A stretch of DNA of 64,000 nucleotides from Balaenoptera acutorostrata (lineage: Eukaryota > Chordata > Mammalia > Artiodactyla > Balaenopteridae), in NCBI RefSeq assembly GCF_949987535.1, contig NC_080080.1:60920668-60984667 (forward strand), in the 5' to 3' direction. Positions 37,498 to 50,060 of this stretch are shown in pieces. The translations under genes were made by a program, and so were the position numbers. How positions within the stretch are numbered: position 1 is the stretch's first letter; each line of letters starts with the position of its first letter. The notes beneath the pieces were generated by a model. The model ran no database searches, had not been told where the DNA came from, and saw only the letters and a list, made by a program, of their open reading frames with translations.

Positions 37498-37823
37498 AAA
37501 GAAAAGGCTAGGGCTTCCCTGGTGGCGCAGTGGTTGAGAATCTGCCTGCCAATGCAGAGGACATGGGTTCGAGCCCTGGTCTGGGAAGATCCCACATGCC
37601 GCGGAGCAACTGGGCCCGGGAGCCACAACTACTGAGCCTGCGCGTCTGGAGCCTGTGCTCCGCAACAAGAGAGGCCGCGATGGTGAGAGGCCCGCGCACC
37701 GCGATGAAGAGTGGCCCCCGCTCGCCGCAACTGGGGAAAGCCCTCGCACAGAAGCGAAGACCCAACACAACCATAAATAAATAAAAAATAAAAAAAAAAA
37801 AAAAAAAAAAAAGAAAAGGCTAG
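37498..37823 (+). mobile_element. CHR-type (CHR-1/CHR-2) tRNA-derived SINE with perfect TSD
   Basis: The SINE body runs from about 37512 to 37790 and ends in AATAAATAA-type sequence and a poly(A) run to about 37810. Pol III box A (TGGCGCAGTGG, 37523-37533) and box B (GGTTCGAGCC, 37566-37575) are intact. The direct repeat AAGAAAAGGCTAG flanks it (37499-37511 and 37811-37823). CHR SINEs are tRNA-Glu-related elements of cetaceans, hippos and related Cetartiodactyla, and this is the main clue to the organism. Many CpG sites survive, suggesting a fairly recent insertion. Confidence 0.93.
37523..37575 (+). promoter_or_regulatory. Pol III type 2 internal promoter (A and B boxes) of the SINE
   Basis: Box A at 37523-37533 and box B at 37566-37575 are about 33 bp apart, as in tRNA genes. 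This is the SINE promoter. The downstream sequence does not fold as a tRNA, so no tRNA gene is called. Confidence 0.8.
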
Positions 37824-38439
37824 AGAAGTGTCATTTTGTATTCACCTTTAGAAAAATCAAAGGCTAACTCCATTATTTTTTCATGGGAAATTCTTCGTAC
37901 ATTGTTTAATAAATGAACGAGGAAATGAATAAATACACAAATGGGTGAAACCTAGAAATTTGAATGTGCAATGGCAAAAAAGTAAAATAAAGTTAAAATT
38001 GAACTTGGACTCATGATAAATATTGAATGATATTAAAAATTATTGCTATTATTATTAAAAACAAAAGGTTCTATAATTATCTGACCATATAGCTAGTTTA
38101 AAAAGAAAGGACTTATTGGGTGTCTACTTTACACCCAAAAGTGTGCTAGGCAGAGTGTAAACAAGAGTGCTCCCAAAGAATATTAATCAAGTTTCCTCCA
38201 TTGAAGGCACCCCATACTTGAGTGTCTTAATGGTGTGGTGCAATCCAGCAGCCCTGCTTTTAGACATAAAGTTCCCTCTGTGTCTAATTTCTTTTCCCAA
38301 GCCATATTTCTTCTTTCTTTTGACATTCAGTCCATGCCATTGTCTCTTTGTTGGCATTTTCCTTATCTCTCCCCAGCCCTTGATCACTGGTTCACAGTAC
38401 TTAGACAATCTCCCCAATCCCACAAGACTCAGTGTCTAT
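37824..38439. other. Mostly unique DNA
   Basis: A short MIR/L2-like piece may lie at about 38105-38160 ('ttattgggtgtctactttac...gtgtgctaggcag'). Otherwise nothing recognised. Confidence 0.35.
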
Positions 38440-38600
38440 GCTTTTGTGATAATATTTTCAGGATGATATTTCAGCAGTCCATTTCACTCTGCACCTCTTG
38501 AATTACTCCATGTTTTATTTATTTTTTAACAAAATATTTAGCCTTGTGCCTGACAGAAATGGGCACTCAGTACACATTTGGTGAATAAATCTAGACAGGG
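38440..38600 (+). mobile_element. L2/MIR 3' end fragment
   Basis: The segment 'agccttgtgcctgacagaaa' then 'gggcactcagtacacatttgg' and 'gaataaat' is the usual L2/MIR terminal layout. It is short and old. Confidence 0.5.
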
Positions 38601-39299
38601 ATATATGAATAACGGATATAAAATAGTCCTGATAATATAAGTTTAATTACCTAAGATGGAAGGGAATATATATCATGCTAGAAAACAAGCATTGGAAATA
38701 AATAAGGAGAGGTACTAACAACTATATTTGATAGGGATAAACACATAAAAACAAAAGTGTAGAATTTAACCATAAGGATTTGACTTTGAGATATTTAGTA
38801 AATACATGTAAGCAACGACGTTTCTCAATTTAAAACATTTTTGGGCTACTCACCCAAATAAGTTGCATATGCTAACATATACCAAGGGCACTCCTTTCTT
38901 AAAAATATTTAGAGATTAAGTAAATCTTATTTTTGTTTTGTTTTGTTTGCAGAAAATGTGACCCTTGCCATTTATAACTTTTGAAAGTAATTGAAATTTT
39001 TCCTATGGTACAGTATGTGATTGCTTTTGCAAAACTTTATGAACACTCAGAAACAAGGTTTGGCAGATATAAAGTTTGATAAATATGTATGGTATCTTAA
39101 CAATTACATAATTCACCTTTATGTCTTTAATTATATTTTATCCAGTAAGTCTACTAGAGCATGAGTGCATGATGTTAAAATTCTCCCATAAAATTCGTAC
39201 TTATGCTAATTTCTCCTAGTATTTCTCTATTTTATAACAGTGATGCAGTGGTATTTAGCACATATAAATTTAATACTCTTATATTCTGTATAAATTATA
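38601..39299. other. Unique AT-rich DNA
   Basis: Nothing recognised. Confidence 0.4.
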
Positions 39300-39660
39300 T
39301 GGATTACATTGCTTATCAGTAGAAAGTAATCTTGTTCCATAAATCCTTTTGACCTGAAATTTTACTATCTCTGGTAACCTTGTTTTTATTTTGTTTACAT
39401 TTGTTTGACATATCTCTTACTATTGCTTTTTTAACCCTTGTAAGTCATTGTATTTTATTGTAGGTGTTGCTTAAATCAGCATATATTTAGACTTTGACTG
39501 ATTATACTTTCTACCATACATTATGGATTGGGCTATATCTCTTTCATTTTTCATGCTTTTGTTCTATGTTTTCATTTTAAGTGCTTCCTTAATATTTCCT
39601 TTGTTTTCTGGATTTATTTAATTTTTGCTTCTTGTATTGTATTAAAGGTAAATATGTGAT
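39300..39660 (-). mobile_element. Decayed antisense L1 fragment (endonuclease region)
   Basis: T-rich sequence whose pattern ('ttgtaagtcattgtattttattgtaggtgttgc...cagcatatatttagactttg') parallels the antisense L1 ORF2 5' region also present at about 43990-44100 and 48340-48440. Boundaries are approximate. Confidence 0.45.
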
Positions 39661-40399
39661 TAGTAGCTCTACATACTGGCAAGTACTTTTCTATGTACTC
39701 AAGACATACTTAAATTCTCATATATCTAAAACTCAATGACAAAACAAAACAAAAAGAAATGATCTGATTCCACACCAATGTAATATTATGGACAATTATG
39801 GACTGTTCTATGAAAATCATGTTTCAGGAAGGAATATGTCTTTTTTGGAGTCTTCAAATTAAACTTACATCTGTTCAAGTGCCTACTTGCCTTACAGGTG
39901 GTTTCACTCTCTTCCTTTCTCTCTTCTTTATCGTTTTATCTTTTTTTTTTTTTTTCCCCAAGCAATGAGAGGCATTTACAAATTCCAGCCAGTAGGACTA
40001 TCTGACTATAGTTAGAAGAGTAAGACTCTTGTTTATAACATTCTTCAGCTGCTATTCCTGCTGCTGCTCTTTGCTGTCATGAGATGTTGCTGATGAACAG
40101 TAGAATGGTACTCTACAATAAGATCACTGCTACTTGTCTATAAGGTAGCAAATATCTGCTTGTCTGCAGTGAAGTAAGCACTTTTTGAAGGATGCTAAGT
40201 CTATGGTGACTCCATGATCTCAGGGTACCATTTGCATGGAAAAGGGTGAGCTGTTTCATACTGCAAATTTTCTCCTACAAATATTTTGGGTATTATTTAT
40301 TATTTAAAGTTGAGTCTCTGTTCTTTCTATACCTATAAGTTCCTATTTTTATCTTCTATTTTTAAATAGGCAATGTTTTACAGCAATATTAAGCTGTAA
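39661..40399. other. Unique DNA
   Basis: A T-run lies at 39940-39957. No gene or repeat recognised. Confidence 0.4.
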
Positions 40400-43300
40400 A
40401 ATTAATAAGTATTAAGCTGTAAAAAAAAAATATTGAGCAGAAAGTAAGAGATTTCCCATATACCTCCTGGCCCGACACATGTGTAGGTTCCCTTATTATT
40501 AACAACTCCCACCAGAGTGTTACATTTGTTACAATTGATGAACCTATATTGACCCATGGTAATTGCTCAAAGTCCATAGTTTACATTAGAATGTATTCTT
40601 GGTGTGGTAAATTCCATGAGTTTTGACAAATGTACCTTGACATGTATCCGTCATTATAGTTTCATACAGAGCAGTTTCACTCAAAATCCACTGTGCTCTG
40701 TCTACTCATCCCTTCCTTCTTCTTAAGGCCTAAAAAGACCTCTGATCTTTTTACTGTCTCTCTGTATTTTTTTCGTTTTCCAGAATGTCATACAGTTGGA
40801 GTCTTCCACTACATTCTTTTCAAATTGGCTTCCTCCTTTTAGCATCATGACTTTATACACTGAATGGTATATCATTGTCTGGAGGTATCACAGTTTATTT
40901 ATACATTTACCTAACGAAGGACACCTCGGCTGATTCCAAGTTTTGGTGATTATGAATCAAGCTATAAACATCTGTGTGCAGGTTTTTTGTGTGGACATAA
41001 AATTTCAATTTATTTGGGTAAGTACCAAGGAGCATGAATGTTGGATTGTATGGTTAGAGTATGTTTAGTTTTTAAAGAAACTGCCAAACTATTTTCCAAA
41101 TTGTCCATATTATTTTGCATTCTCATCAGCAATTATTGAGAGTTCCTGCTGTTTCACTTCCTCACTAGCATTTGGTATTGTCAATGTTCTGGATTTTTTG
41201 CCATTCTAATAAGTGTATAGTAAATACTATCTCATTGTTGTTTTAATTTGCATTTCTGTGATGACGTATGATGTGGCTTTTCTTTTCATGTGCTTATTTG
41301 TCATCTGTATATCTTTTTTGTGAGGTGTCTGTTAAGGTCTTTGGCCCATTTTCTAATTGGGTTGTTTGTTTTCTTATTGTTGTATTTTAAGTTTTTGTAT
41401 ATTTTGGATAACAGTCCTTGCATAATGCAAATATTTTTTCCTTGTCTGTGGTTTGTCTTAACATTCTCTTGGCATTATCTTTTGCAGAGCAAAAGTTTTT
41501 AATTTTAATGAAACCCAGCTTGTCAATTATTTCTTTCATGGATCTTGCCTTTAGAGTTCTGTCTGAAAAGTCATCATAATATACAAAGTCATCTTGATTT
41601 CCTCCTATGCTATTTTCTAAAAGTTTATAGTCTTGTGTTATATTGGGTATATGATTCATTTTGAATTAATTTTGTGAAAAGTGTAAGGTTTATGTCTAGA
41701 TTTATTTTTGTGTGTGTGGATATTTAATTGTTCCAGCACGATTTGGTGAAAAGTTTGCTTCATTGCATTGCCTTTGTTCCTCTGTCAAAGATCAGTTGAA
41801 TATATTTATGTGGGGTCTATTTCTGGGCTCCCTACTCTGTGACATTGATCTATTTGTCTATTTTTTTCAACTATACCACTTGATTAGTGTAGTTTTATTG
41901 TAAGTCTTGAGTCAGGTAATGTCAGTCTTACAACTCTGATCTCCATCATGAGATTGATTATTCTGGGTCTTTTATTTCTTTATATAAACTTTAGAATCAG
42001 TTTGTTGATATTTACAAGATTGCTTTCTGTAATTTTGATCGGTATTGCATAAATCTATAGATCAAGTTGGGGAGGATCAACATCTTGACAATGATGAGTC
42101 TATCCTTGAACATGGAATATCTCTCCATTTATTTAGTTCTGCTTGATATCTCATCAGAGTTTTATAGTTTTCTTTCTATAGGTCTGTACATAATTTGTTA
42201 GATGTATATTATTTCATTTTTTGTAGTGCTAATGTAAATGGTACAGGGTTTTTTATTTCAAATTTATGTGTTCATTGCTGAAAGCGAGTGACTTTTGTAT
42301 ATTAACTCTGTGTCCTGCAACCTTGCTATAGTCACTTATTAGTTGTAGGAGGGTTTTGTTGTTGTTGTTGTTAATTCTTTTAGATTTTCTACACAGTAAT
42401 GTCATCTGTGAACAAAAGCAGTTTTATTTCTTCCTTCCCAATCAATATACCTTTTATTTCTTTTTCTTGTTTATTCATTTGCCAAGACTCCCACTACAAT
42501 GCTGAAAACAGTGATAGGAGGGGATAAACTTGTCGTGTTTCTGATCTTAAAGAGAAAGCTTTGAGCATTTCACTATTAAGTATGATATTCACTGTAATTT
42601 GTAGATATTGTTTATCAAGTTGAGGAAGTTCTCCTCTTTCCTAGTCTATTGAGATTTTTTTTTTTTTATCATGAATGGGAATTGGATTTTGTAAAATGCT
42701 TTTTCTACATTTATTGATATGATCTTTTTTTTTTTGCCTGTTAATGTCATGGATTACATTAATTGATTTTTAAATGTTGAACCAGGATGAATATGTGGGA
42801 TAAATCCCACTTAGTCATGGTGTGCAATTATTTTATACATTGTTGGATTGGATTGCTTATATTTTGTTGAGAAGCTTTGCTACTTTATTCTGGAAAGACA
42901 TTGATCTGTAGCTTTCTTTTCTTGTATTGTCTTTGTCTGGTTTTGGTATAGGGTAGTGCTAGCCTAATAAAGTGAGCTAGGAAGTATTCCCTCTGCTTTT
43001 ATTTCCTGAAAGAGATTGTAGGGAATAATTTCTTCCCTAAGTGCTTGATAGAACCCAGGGAACCCATCTGGGCCTGATCTTTCTATTTTAGAGAGTTATT
43101 AATGTTTCATTTAATTTCTTTAATAGATACAGACCTATTCAGATTGTTTACTTCTTCTTGTGTGAGTTTTAGCAGAGTGTGTCTTTCAAGGAATTGGGCC
43201 ATTTTAGCTAGGTTATGAAATTTGTGAGCATAGAGTTGTTCATAGTATTCCATTATTTTTTTTTAATGTCCATGGTATCTGTAGTGATGTCCCCTCTTTC

Positions 43301-44700
43301 ATTTCTGATATTAGTAATTTGTATTCTCCCTCTTTTTTTCTTAGTTAGCCTGCCTAGAGACTGATCAATTTTATTCACCTTTTCAAATAAGCTTTTTTTT
43401 AGTTGATTTTCCTTATTGATTTCCTGTTTTCAATTTCATTGATTTCTGCTCTAATTTTTAATATTTCTTTTCTTCTGCTTACTTTGTATTTAATTTACTC
43501 TCCTTTTTCTAGCTTCCTATGGTAGAAGTTAAGGTTATTGATTTAGATCTTTCTTCTTTTCAAATATATGTATTCAATGCTATTAATTTTCCCCTAAGCA
43601 CTGCTCTTGTATTCCCACAAATTTGGATAAGTTGTGTTTTAATTTTCATTTAGTTCAAAATATTTTAAAATTTTTCTTGAGATTTCATTTTGATCCATGT
43701 GGTATTTAGAAGTTTGTTTTTAAAACTCCAGCTATCTTTCTGTTATTTATTTTTGAGAGCAGACATTGTAAGATTTTTATTATTTTAATATTTTCAAAGT
43801 TTGTTAAGAATGTGATTTATCTTATTGAATATTCCATGTTAGCTTTGAAAAAATATGTATTCTGCTCTTGTTCGATGAAGTAGTTTATAGATATCCATTA
43901 GATCAAGTTGATTGATAGTGTTTCTTTTGGTTAGTTTTAGTATGGTATATCTTTCTTCATCCATTTACTTTAGTTTATATGTGTCTTTATGCTTAAAGTG
44001 AGTTTCTTGAAAACAGCATAGAGTTAGTTCCTGTTTTTTGATCTACTCTGACAATCTCTGTCTTTTAATTGGTGCATTAAAACATTGATGTTCAAAGTTA
44101 TTAATGATATATTTGGATTAATACCTACCATATTTGTTACTCTTTTCTATTTGTTGCCCCTGTTCTTTGTTTTTCTTTATCTCTTCCACTTTTTCTGCCT
44201 TTTGTGATTTTAATTTAGCATGTTATACAATTCCATTGTCTCTCCTTTCTTAACATATCAGTTATACTCCTTTTTTAACTCTTTTTTAACAGTTGCCCTA
44301 GCATTTGCAGTGCACATTTACAATAAATCCAAATTCACTTCAATAGCACTATACAAGTCATGGGTAATATGAGTACCTTATAATAACAAAATATACCTAA
44401 TTCATCCCTCCTGTCCTTTGTATCACTGTTATTGTTAATTTCACTTGTACATTAGCATACATAAGCATATATATATGTGTGTGTGTATGAATATATATAA
44501 ACACATAAATAAGCATATGTAGTCAACAACAGTGTTTCTATTATTATTTTGAGCAAACAATTATCTGTTAGATCAATTAAGAATAAGAAAAATAAAAGTT
44601 TTTATTTTAACTTCACTTATTTCTTCTCTTATGCTCTTCCTTTCTTTAAGCAGATCTGTGTTTCTGATACTCGAGCAGTATATAATTCACCTCCAGTTTC
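40400..44700 (-). mobile_element. Long antisense L1M-type element
   Basis: On the reverse strand, L1 sequence runs collinearly from a region near the ORF1/endonuclease boundary (about 44700-43400), through reverse transcriptase (about 43100-42000) and the ORF2 C-terminus (about 42000-41200), to the 3' UTR (41000-40400). All frames are broken. It represents one of the longest L1 blocks in the window and is older than the 1-814 and 53.3-kb copies. Confidence 0.85.
41387..41659 (-). pseudogene. L1 ORF2 C-terminal fragment
   Basis: A 90-codon reverse-strand frame with [17 protein letters not shown] and EKIFALC corresponds to the 'KLKSFCTAK...EWEKIFANE' region of L1 ORF2 seen in the sense copy near 59370-59450. 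It is a fragment of the larger broken ORF2. Confidence 0.75.
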
Positions 44701-46063
44701 AAGAATCTCATGTCTTGTTCACTATTATGTATCCAGGATATTTTAAGGAAGTTTTGGAACATTGAAAAAATGGGGGGAAAAGGTAATAATAACAATGACA
44801 GCTCTCAGAATTACAAAAAACATCTTTCTTACCAGGACCCTGTTTACATGTATCAAAGATCAACAGGAAGAAAATCAGTGGCATTTAATTATGATACTTA
44901 TTGTGAATAGAGGGTTAAAATGGAAATAGGAATGTTTAATAGTGGAGACTGTAGCTAAGGCTACTAGCCAAAATTTTTGTGCATGCTTAATGGCCCATTT
45001 CATGATGTTTAAATGCCACAGCTTTTCACATTTGCCCAAGTTTTGGCATGCAAGCCTAAGGAAACTGTTTTGTCTGTGAAAATCTCTCATTTGAACAAAG
45101 ATGAACTAAAACAAATCCATAGTAGAAAATTTTGCAACCTGCTGAAATTAATTCAAGTAATTTGGAGAGATGTTTATTCATCACAGCAGTTCCAAAGGTG
45201 TATATTATTATCAATTGGCCTGTTCCTATGGTGAACAGGAGTGAAGAGAAAGAGCTTTTTGAGAGTAAAGTGCTTCATCACAAAGACTAGATTAACTCTT
45301 TATGCACAATGGGTCTTATGTACAAGTAACCTCTTCTATGGTGCTAAGTGGTTTCCTAGAGACTAACTAAAGTTAATTTATCAGACTGCAACTATAATAA
45401 CAAAAACAATATAATTTCCATTTGCTTCAACTGATTTCTAGAACATGCTTTGTTTGTACAATCACAGAGTCCAAATTTAAAACACACAAAAATGCCTGCA
45501 CACAGAGAAGAAAAAGTAGTGCTTCCAGAAGCAAGTGAAGGAAATAGTTTGCTGGAATAAACATTTTTGTCCCATTGTTTACATAGTACCTGCTTCTATG
45601 ACAGACTTCTTTGTTTTCATTTTAAAAGATTAGTTATAGTATAATTCAGTCTCTAGATCAATCTATTTTGGATTTACTTAAAGAAAAAGTAGTTTTTAAT
45701 ATGTAAAACAGTTTAGTATTCTTTATTTAGAATTGAAATTTTAAGACATAGTAACTAAAGTATATTCAGTTAAGTGAAGGAGAACACTGTTTATATAATT
45801 TAATTTGTTTTTCTTAAATTCTTTTTGAGGTTTCTGAATTTTTATCTTGTTTTTATTATATTATTTTTGATATCTTTTAATTTAGCAGGATTTATTTACC
45901 AAAACCCAGGCCTTTCTTTGTCATGTTTTGATAATTATAAATCCACGTCTTCTAGAAAGTGTTTCATAAGCTTCAAAAAATGAATAGCTTACGTAAAAAA
46001 ACCTATGGTCCTTTCAATTGGACTCATCTTTTTAATTCTGTATGTGCCTACTACTCTCCTGAA

Positions 46064-46256
46064 TATGAATATATATATATATGTATATCTACACACACAC
46101 ACACACACAAATATCCACACATGTGTACATACATGTATGCTTATACATATATACAAATGTATATATTTGCATATATATGTATACATCTATAGAGATAGAG
46201 GTAGATGGATAGACAGTGATAGATAGATAGATAGAAAGATAGATAGACATATATAA
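46064..46256. repeat. Compound microsatellite (TA)n(CA)n(TACA)n(GATA)n
   Basis: TA repeats at about 46068-46087, CA repeats at about 46090-46110, a mixed TATG/TACA section, then GATA units at about 46219-46250. Confidence 0.95.
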
Positions 46257-46596
46257 GACTCATTCATATTGTACTATTATACAATGTTAATACAATTAAA
46301 AGTTAAAGTGGATGTTATCCCCCATTGCTTAGAGTGGTCAAATGCTATGTAGTCATAAAACAGATATAATCTGTATTCTTGAGACAGGAGTTTCACTTCA
46401 CTAAATGATAAACTACTAAGGCAACCTTGTCATTGCAATCAGACACACCTTTTCGTGTTCTATATATCACCGATGACTCTTTTCTCCAGTCTAGTTCACT
46501 AGTTGCTTGAGTGGAACAAATTTTTTGAAATTGGAAAGAACTGGTGCAATAACAATGAAAATTAGCAAAATCTGCCACTACTGAGAGTTTCATTTC

Positions 46597-46662
46597 AGAT
46601 ATAGATATAGATACAGTAATAGATATAGATACAGTTAGATATAGATGATATAGATATACATA
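46597..46662. repeat. (GATATA)n-like repeat
   Basis: Imperfect tandem copies of AGATATAGATAC/AGATATAG. Confidence 0.92.
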
Positions 46663-48285
46663 AAAATATTGAGTTCCTACTATGCACTGGCCCTCCACTA
46701 ATCATTGTAATAAACTACACTTTGAAGAACTGAATCAGAAAGATGGGAAAGTTTTGTACTTTCCTTACACTATTCATTTGTTTCACTCTTTCTTTCTTTG
46801 TTGTCACTTCCCAAAATAGTTGTAAGTCTCAGTGTGACTTCTCACTGAGATTCCTGTTTCTCCTGTGCATTTATCCTTGGTAAGGTTAGAGGAAGAAAGA
46901 TTAGGGGGAAAATAATTTTTTCCTTGAGTTTTTAAATTGTGCAATAGTATTTCCTTAATGCAGGGCTAAAAGTGTTCATGAGTAAAAGCTGGGGAAAAGT
47001 AACTAGGGATTTCAATAAAACTCAATAACAATGACAAAGAAGAAAGTGATGACGAGATGTAGCTCAGATTAACTGAAATGATGAAAAGCTGACTGCAGAT
47101 AATCAAGTGTTGACCGTAAAATCAAATGCTGGCAAAATAAAGGCACTGACAATATAATCTTACCATTTCCATTTAGGTTTGAATAAAATATTTCTTTGTA
47201 TGTTTTCTTATGTTAATGTCATATTGTTTTAGCCTAAAAAGCTCCTAGAATTATAAACTTGTCATCGTCCTGGATTAATTTAAGGGAAACTCTATGTGAG
47301 CATGAATGTGCTGAGTCCAAAAATAATAATATAGTGATAAAGCAGGTATATATGACTTTGTTATTAATACTACTTTTGAAATTATTTCCCTAGGGCACTA
47401 ACCAATCAAATCAAATTTTTAGAGAGATGATATGACAGCAGTGCTTGAAGCAAATGAAATAAAGGAAATGAAAATTATTTTCTTAGCATTTCAGAAATTC
47501 ACCTTTATCTTTATCTGCTCCTTGTTAGTGCCAGTGTAATAATTTATAAATGGTCATGAGTTCTCCTCGGGCTATAATAAATAAAAGGGGGATGATAAAC
47601 ATGGTAAACATTAAATACTAAAACTTGACATGTTCTAAATGAATAGGACTTCCTTAGACCTGGGAAGACCCTGCCTTGATTATTTTGCTTTAGTAAAACC
47701 CTCTAGTGTGTTTTCTAGCATCACCTCTCCCTATGGGGACAAAGTTTCAGCCAGCTAATGGGACATGCTCACCCAGACATCAGAACCCTCTTCTAGACAG
47801 CCCGGATCCCTGAATTTATCTGTAGCTTCCAGTGGATAACTAATTTGCCAAGGCCACAAAGACAAGTAGTTTTCTGGACTCTAAATTTGGGCATAATTTT
47901 ATAATTTGTGCTCGTATGTGCTTTCTGTGCAGAATTAACAGTTTACGTGGTCCTGTTATCGAGAAAAGTTATGCCATAATTTTAAGAACAAAGAAAAATA
48001 AAATTATCATTCTAAATTTCTCAATTTTTCTGGTATATCAGTCCTTAAGTACTATTTTCTAGACATCTACCACTACCTTGGCTCAGAAGCTGATTAGATT
48101 CTGTTAAAGTTTAACCAGTTATTTTTAGTATTATTCTATTCTGTCCAGCTTGATTTGATAATCTGAAGACCAGTTCTATTTTCCTAAATTCAGTAACTTA
48201 ACTTTGTTTAGGCAGGTATCAGGCATCACGCATTGTGCCCATAACTCCACATTGTCTAATATGGGTTAAACTACACTAGATTTAT

Positions 48286-50060
48286 TTGCATTGTGTTTGC
48301 ATACATGCCATTATTTTTTGGGGGGTCTTTTTATTTTCCACTTTCTGTGTCCCTATATTTAAGATGTATCTCTTGCAAGAAGTATTTAATTTTATTTTTT
48401 ATCTATTCTGCTGGTGTTTTAAATAGAACATTTAATCTATTTATATTTAATATAGATAATGACATGTATGTATCTATACAAATATATCAGCTTATCATTT
48501 GTTTTTCTATTTGTCTCACCTTTTATATTTTTTCCAGATATTTGTATTAGCCTATTTCCCACTTCTATTAACTTATAAATTATATTTTTTACCGTTATTT
48601 TATACTCCTCTGGAGATTACAAAAATGCAAATTTACCATATTACAGTCTATTGTTCATAAACAATGCTAGTATTTGGATCCTTTTAATTGCTTGTTTTAT
48701 CTTTTCTGCCTTTTATGTTATTATGTCATTAATTTTAATTCTACAATTTATACCCCAAAGACATTATAACTATTATTATTATTATTATTATATAATGTAG
48801 TCAGTGTTTATTTAGATCGATCCATGTAGTTACCATCTCCATTGCTCTTCATTCCTTTCAACAATTTCATGTTTCTAAGATCATTTTCCTTCTGCCTGAA
48901 GCACACCCCTTTTTTTCCTTTTGATGTAGTTTGCCTTTCAGGTTTGCTATTATGGATTTCTTTTTCATTTCTTCTTCAATTTTGAGAGAAACTCTTGCTG
49001 AACATATAATTCTGGGTTGCCTTTTTTTTTTTTAAAGCACTTAAAGGGCAATATAATACTGTTTACTATTTTTACATTATTACTCTTAAGAAGTGAGATA
49101 CTTATTGCTGCTGCTTTCAAAGTTATGTAATTTTATCACTCTATCTGCTTTTTAAATGTGTTTTTGGTTTTCTTTCTTAGGTTCACACAGATTTTTTTAA
49201 TATGTGGTTTTATATTTTTCAAATTCTCAGCCAGTATTTATTAAAATATACTTTTGCCTTAGTTTCTCTCTCCTTCTATTCTAAGCCTCCGATTACACAT
49301 ATTGCTTCTTATGCTTTTTGATGTATTTTCTTTTCTTTGTGCTCTCCAAGCATTGGCCCAGGTACTTTCACCCCATCTATCTTTCAGTTCACTAATTTTC
49401 TCTTCTGCTATGTCCAATCTTCTACCAAATGTCTCATAATTTATTTTTCAAAAAAATAGTTTTTGGTGGCATTTTTCATCAATGTTTGAACATATTTATC
49501 ACAGCTATTTTAAATTCTATGACTGACTGCCATCTCTAAACATGTTTCTATTGTCTGGCATTTTCGCTACTGTTGTTTATTTGTGTTTGTGGTGTTTATG
49601 TATGTGCTGTGTGTGTATGCCTGTTTATTGGTTTACCTATTAATTTCTGATTGAATGTCATGCTTTCTGTATAATACATGATGGAGGTATATGATGATGT
49701 GATCTTCCTCCAGAGAGGATTTATTCTTTCCTCTGATGGGCTAATAGAGTTAAGGGAAATTTCCTTCTTTCATTGGGCAATCATCTGATTAAAAGTCAGA
49801 TCAGACTTTTTATAATGTTCCACTCATGTCTGGTTTACTCTGGCTCTGAGAACACAGCTCTCCAGGGATCCCAAATGAGAGCTGTGGTGTTTACTGAGGA
49901 CTTTCTCTTTTAGCAGGTTCTGAACTAATTTTTTTTTTTTTTTGTCTTCAGGAACATGAGATTATATAAACTTCCACTCTGCATTTCAGAAGATTTTTAC
50001 TTAGATTTTGAGGCTCTTTTTCTGTGCAATTTAAGAATTTTTCTAATACTGAGAAACAAA
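48286..50060 (-). mobile_element. Antisense L1/HAL1-like block
   Basis: T-rich sequence on + corresponds to an antisense old L1 or HAL1: an endonuclease-like part near 48290-48560, then ORF1/5' UTR-like parts to about 50060 (landmarks 'ggtttgctattatggatttctttttcatttc' near 48940 and 'atttttcatcaatgtttgaacatatttatcacagct' near 49473). It covers the same L1 region as 43990-44700, so it is a separate element. HAL1 versus L1 cannot be decided by eye. Confidence 0.6.

Larger units (their letters stand above)
44701..48285. other. Unique DNA with microsatellites
   Basis: About 3.6 kb between two antisense L1 blocks. No exon or RNA gene recognised. Open frames of 65-101 codons are short, and those over 45959-46226 merely translate the microsatellite. 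Confidence 0.45.

Noticed and set aside
37512..37600. tRNA gene suggested by A and B boxes
   Set aside because: The surrounding sequence is a CHR SINE. No cloverleaf is completed downstream, and the element ends in a poly(A) tail.
45959..46226. Open frames of 65-77 codons rich in Tyr/Ile/His/Thr
   Set aside because: They translate a compound TA/CA microsatellite.
48286..50060. Continuation of the 40400-44700 L1 after a large insertion
   Set aside because: Both blocks cover the same L1 region (near 43990-44700 and 48290-48560), so they are separate elements or copies.
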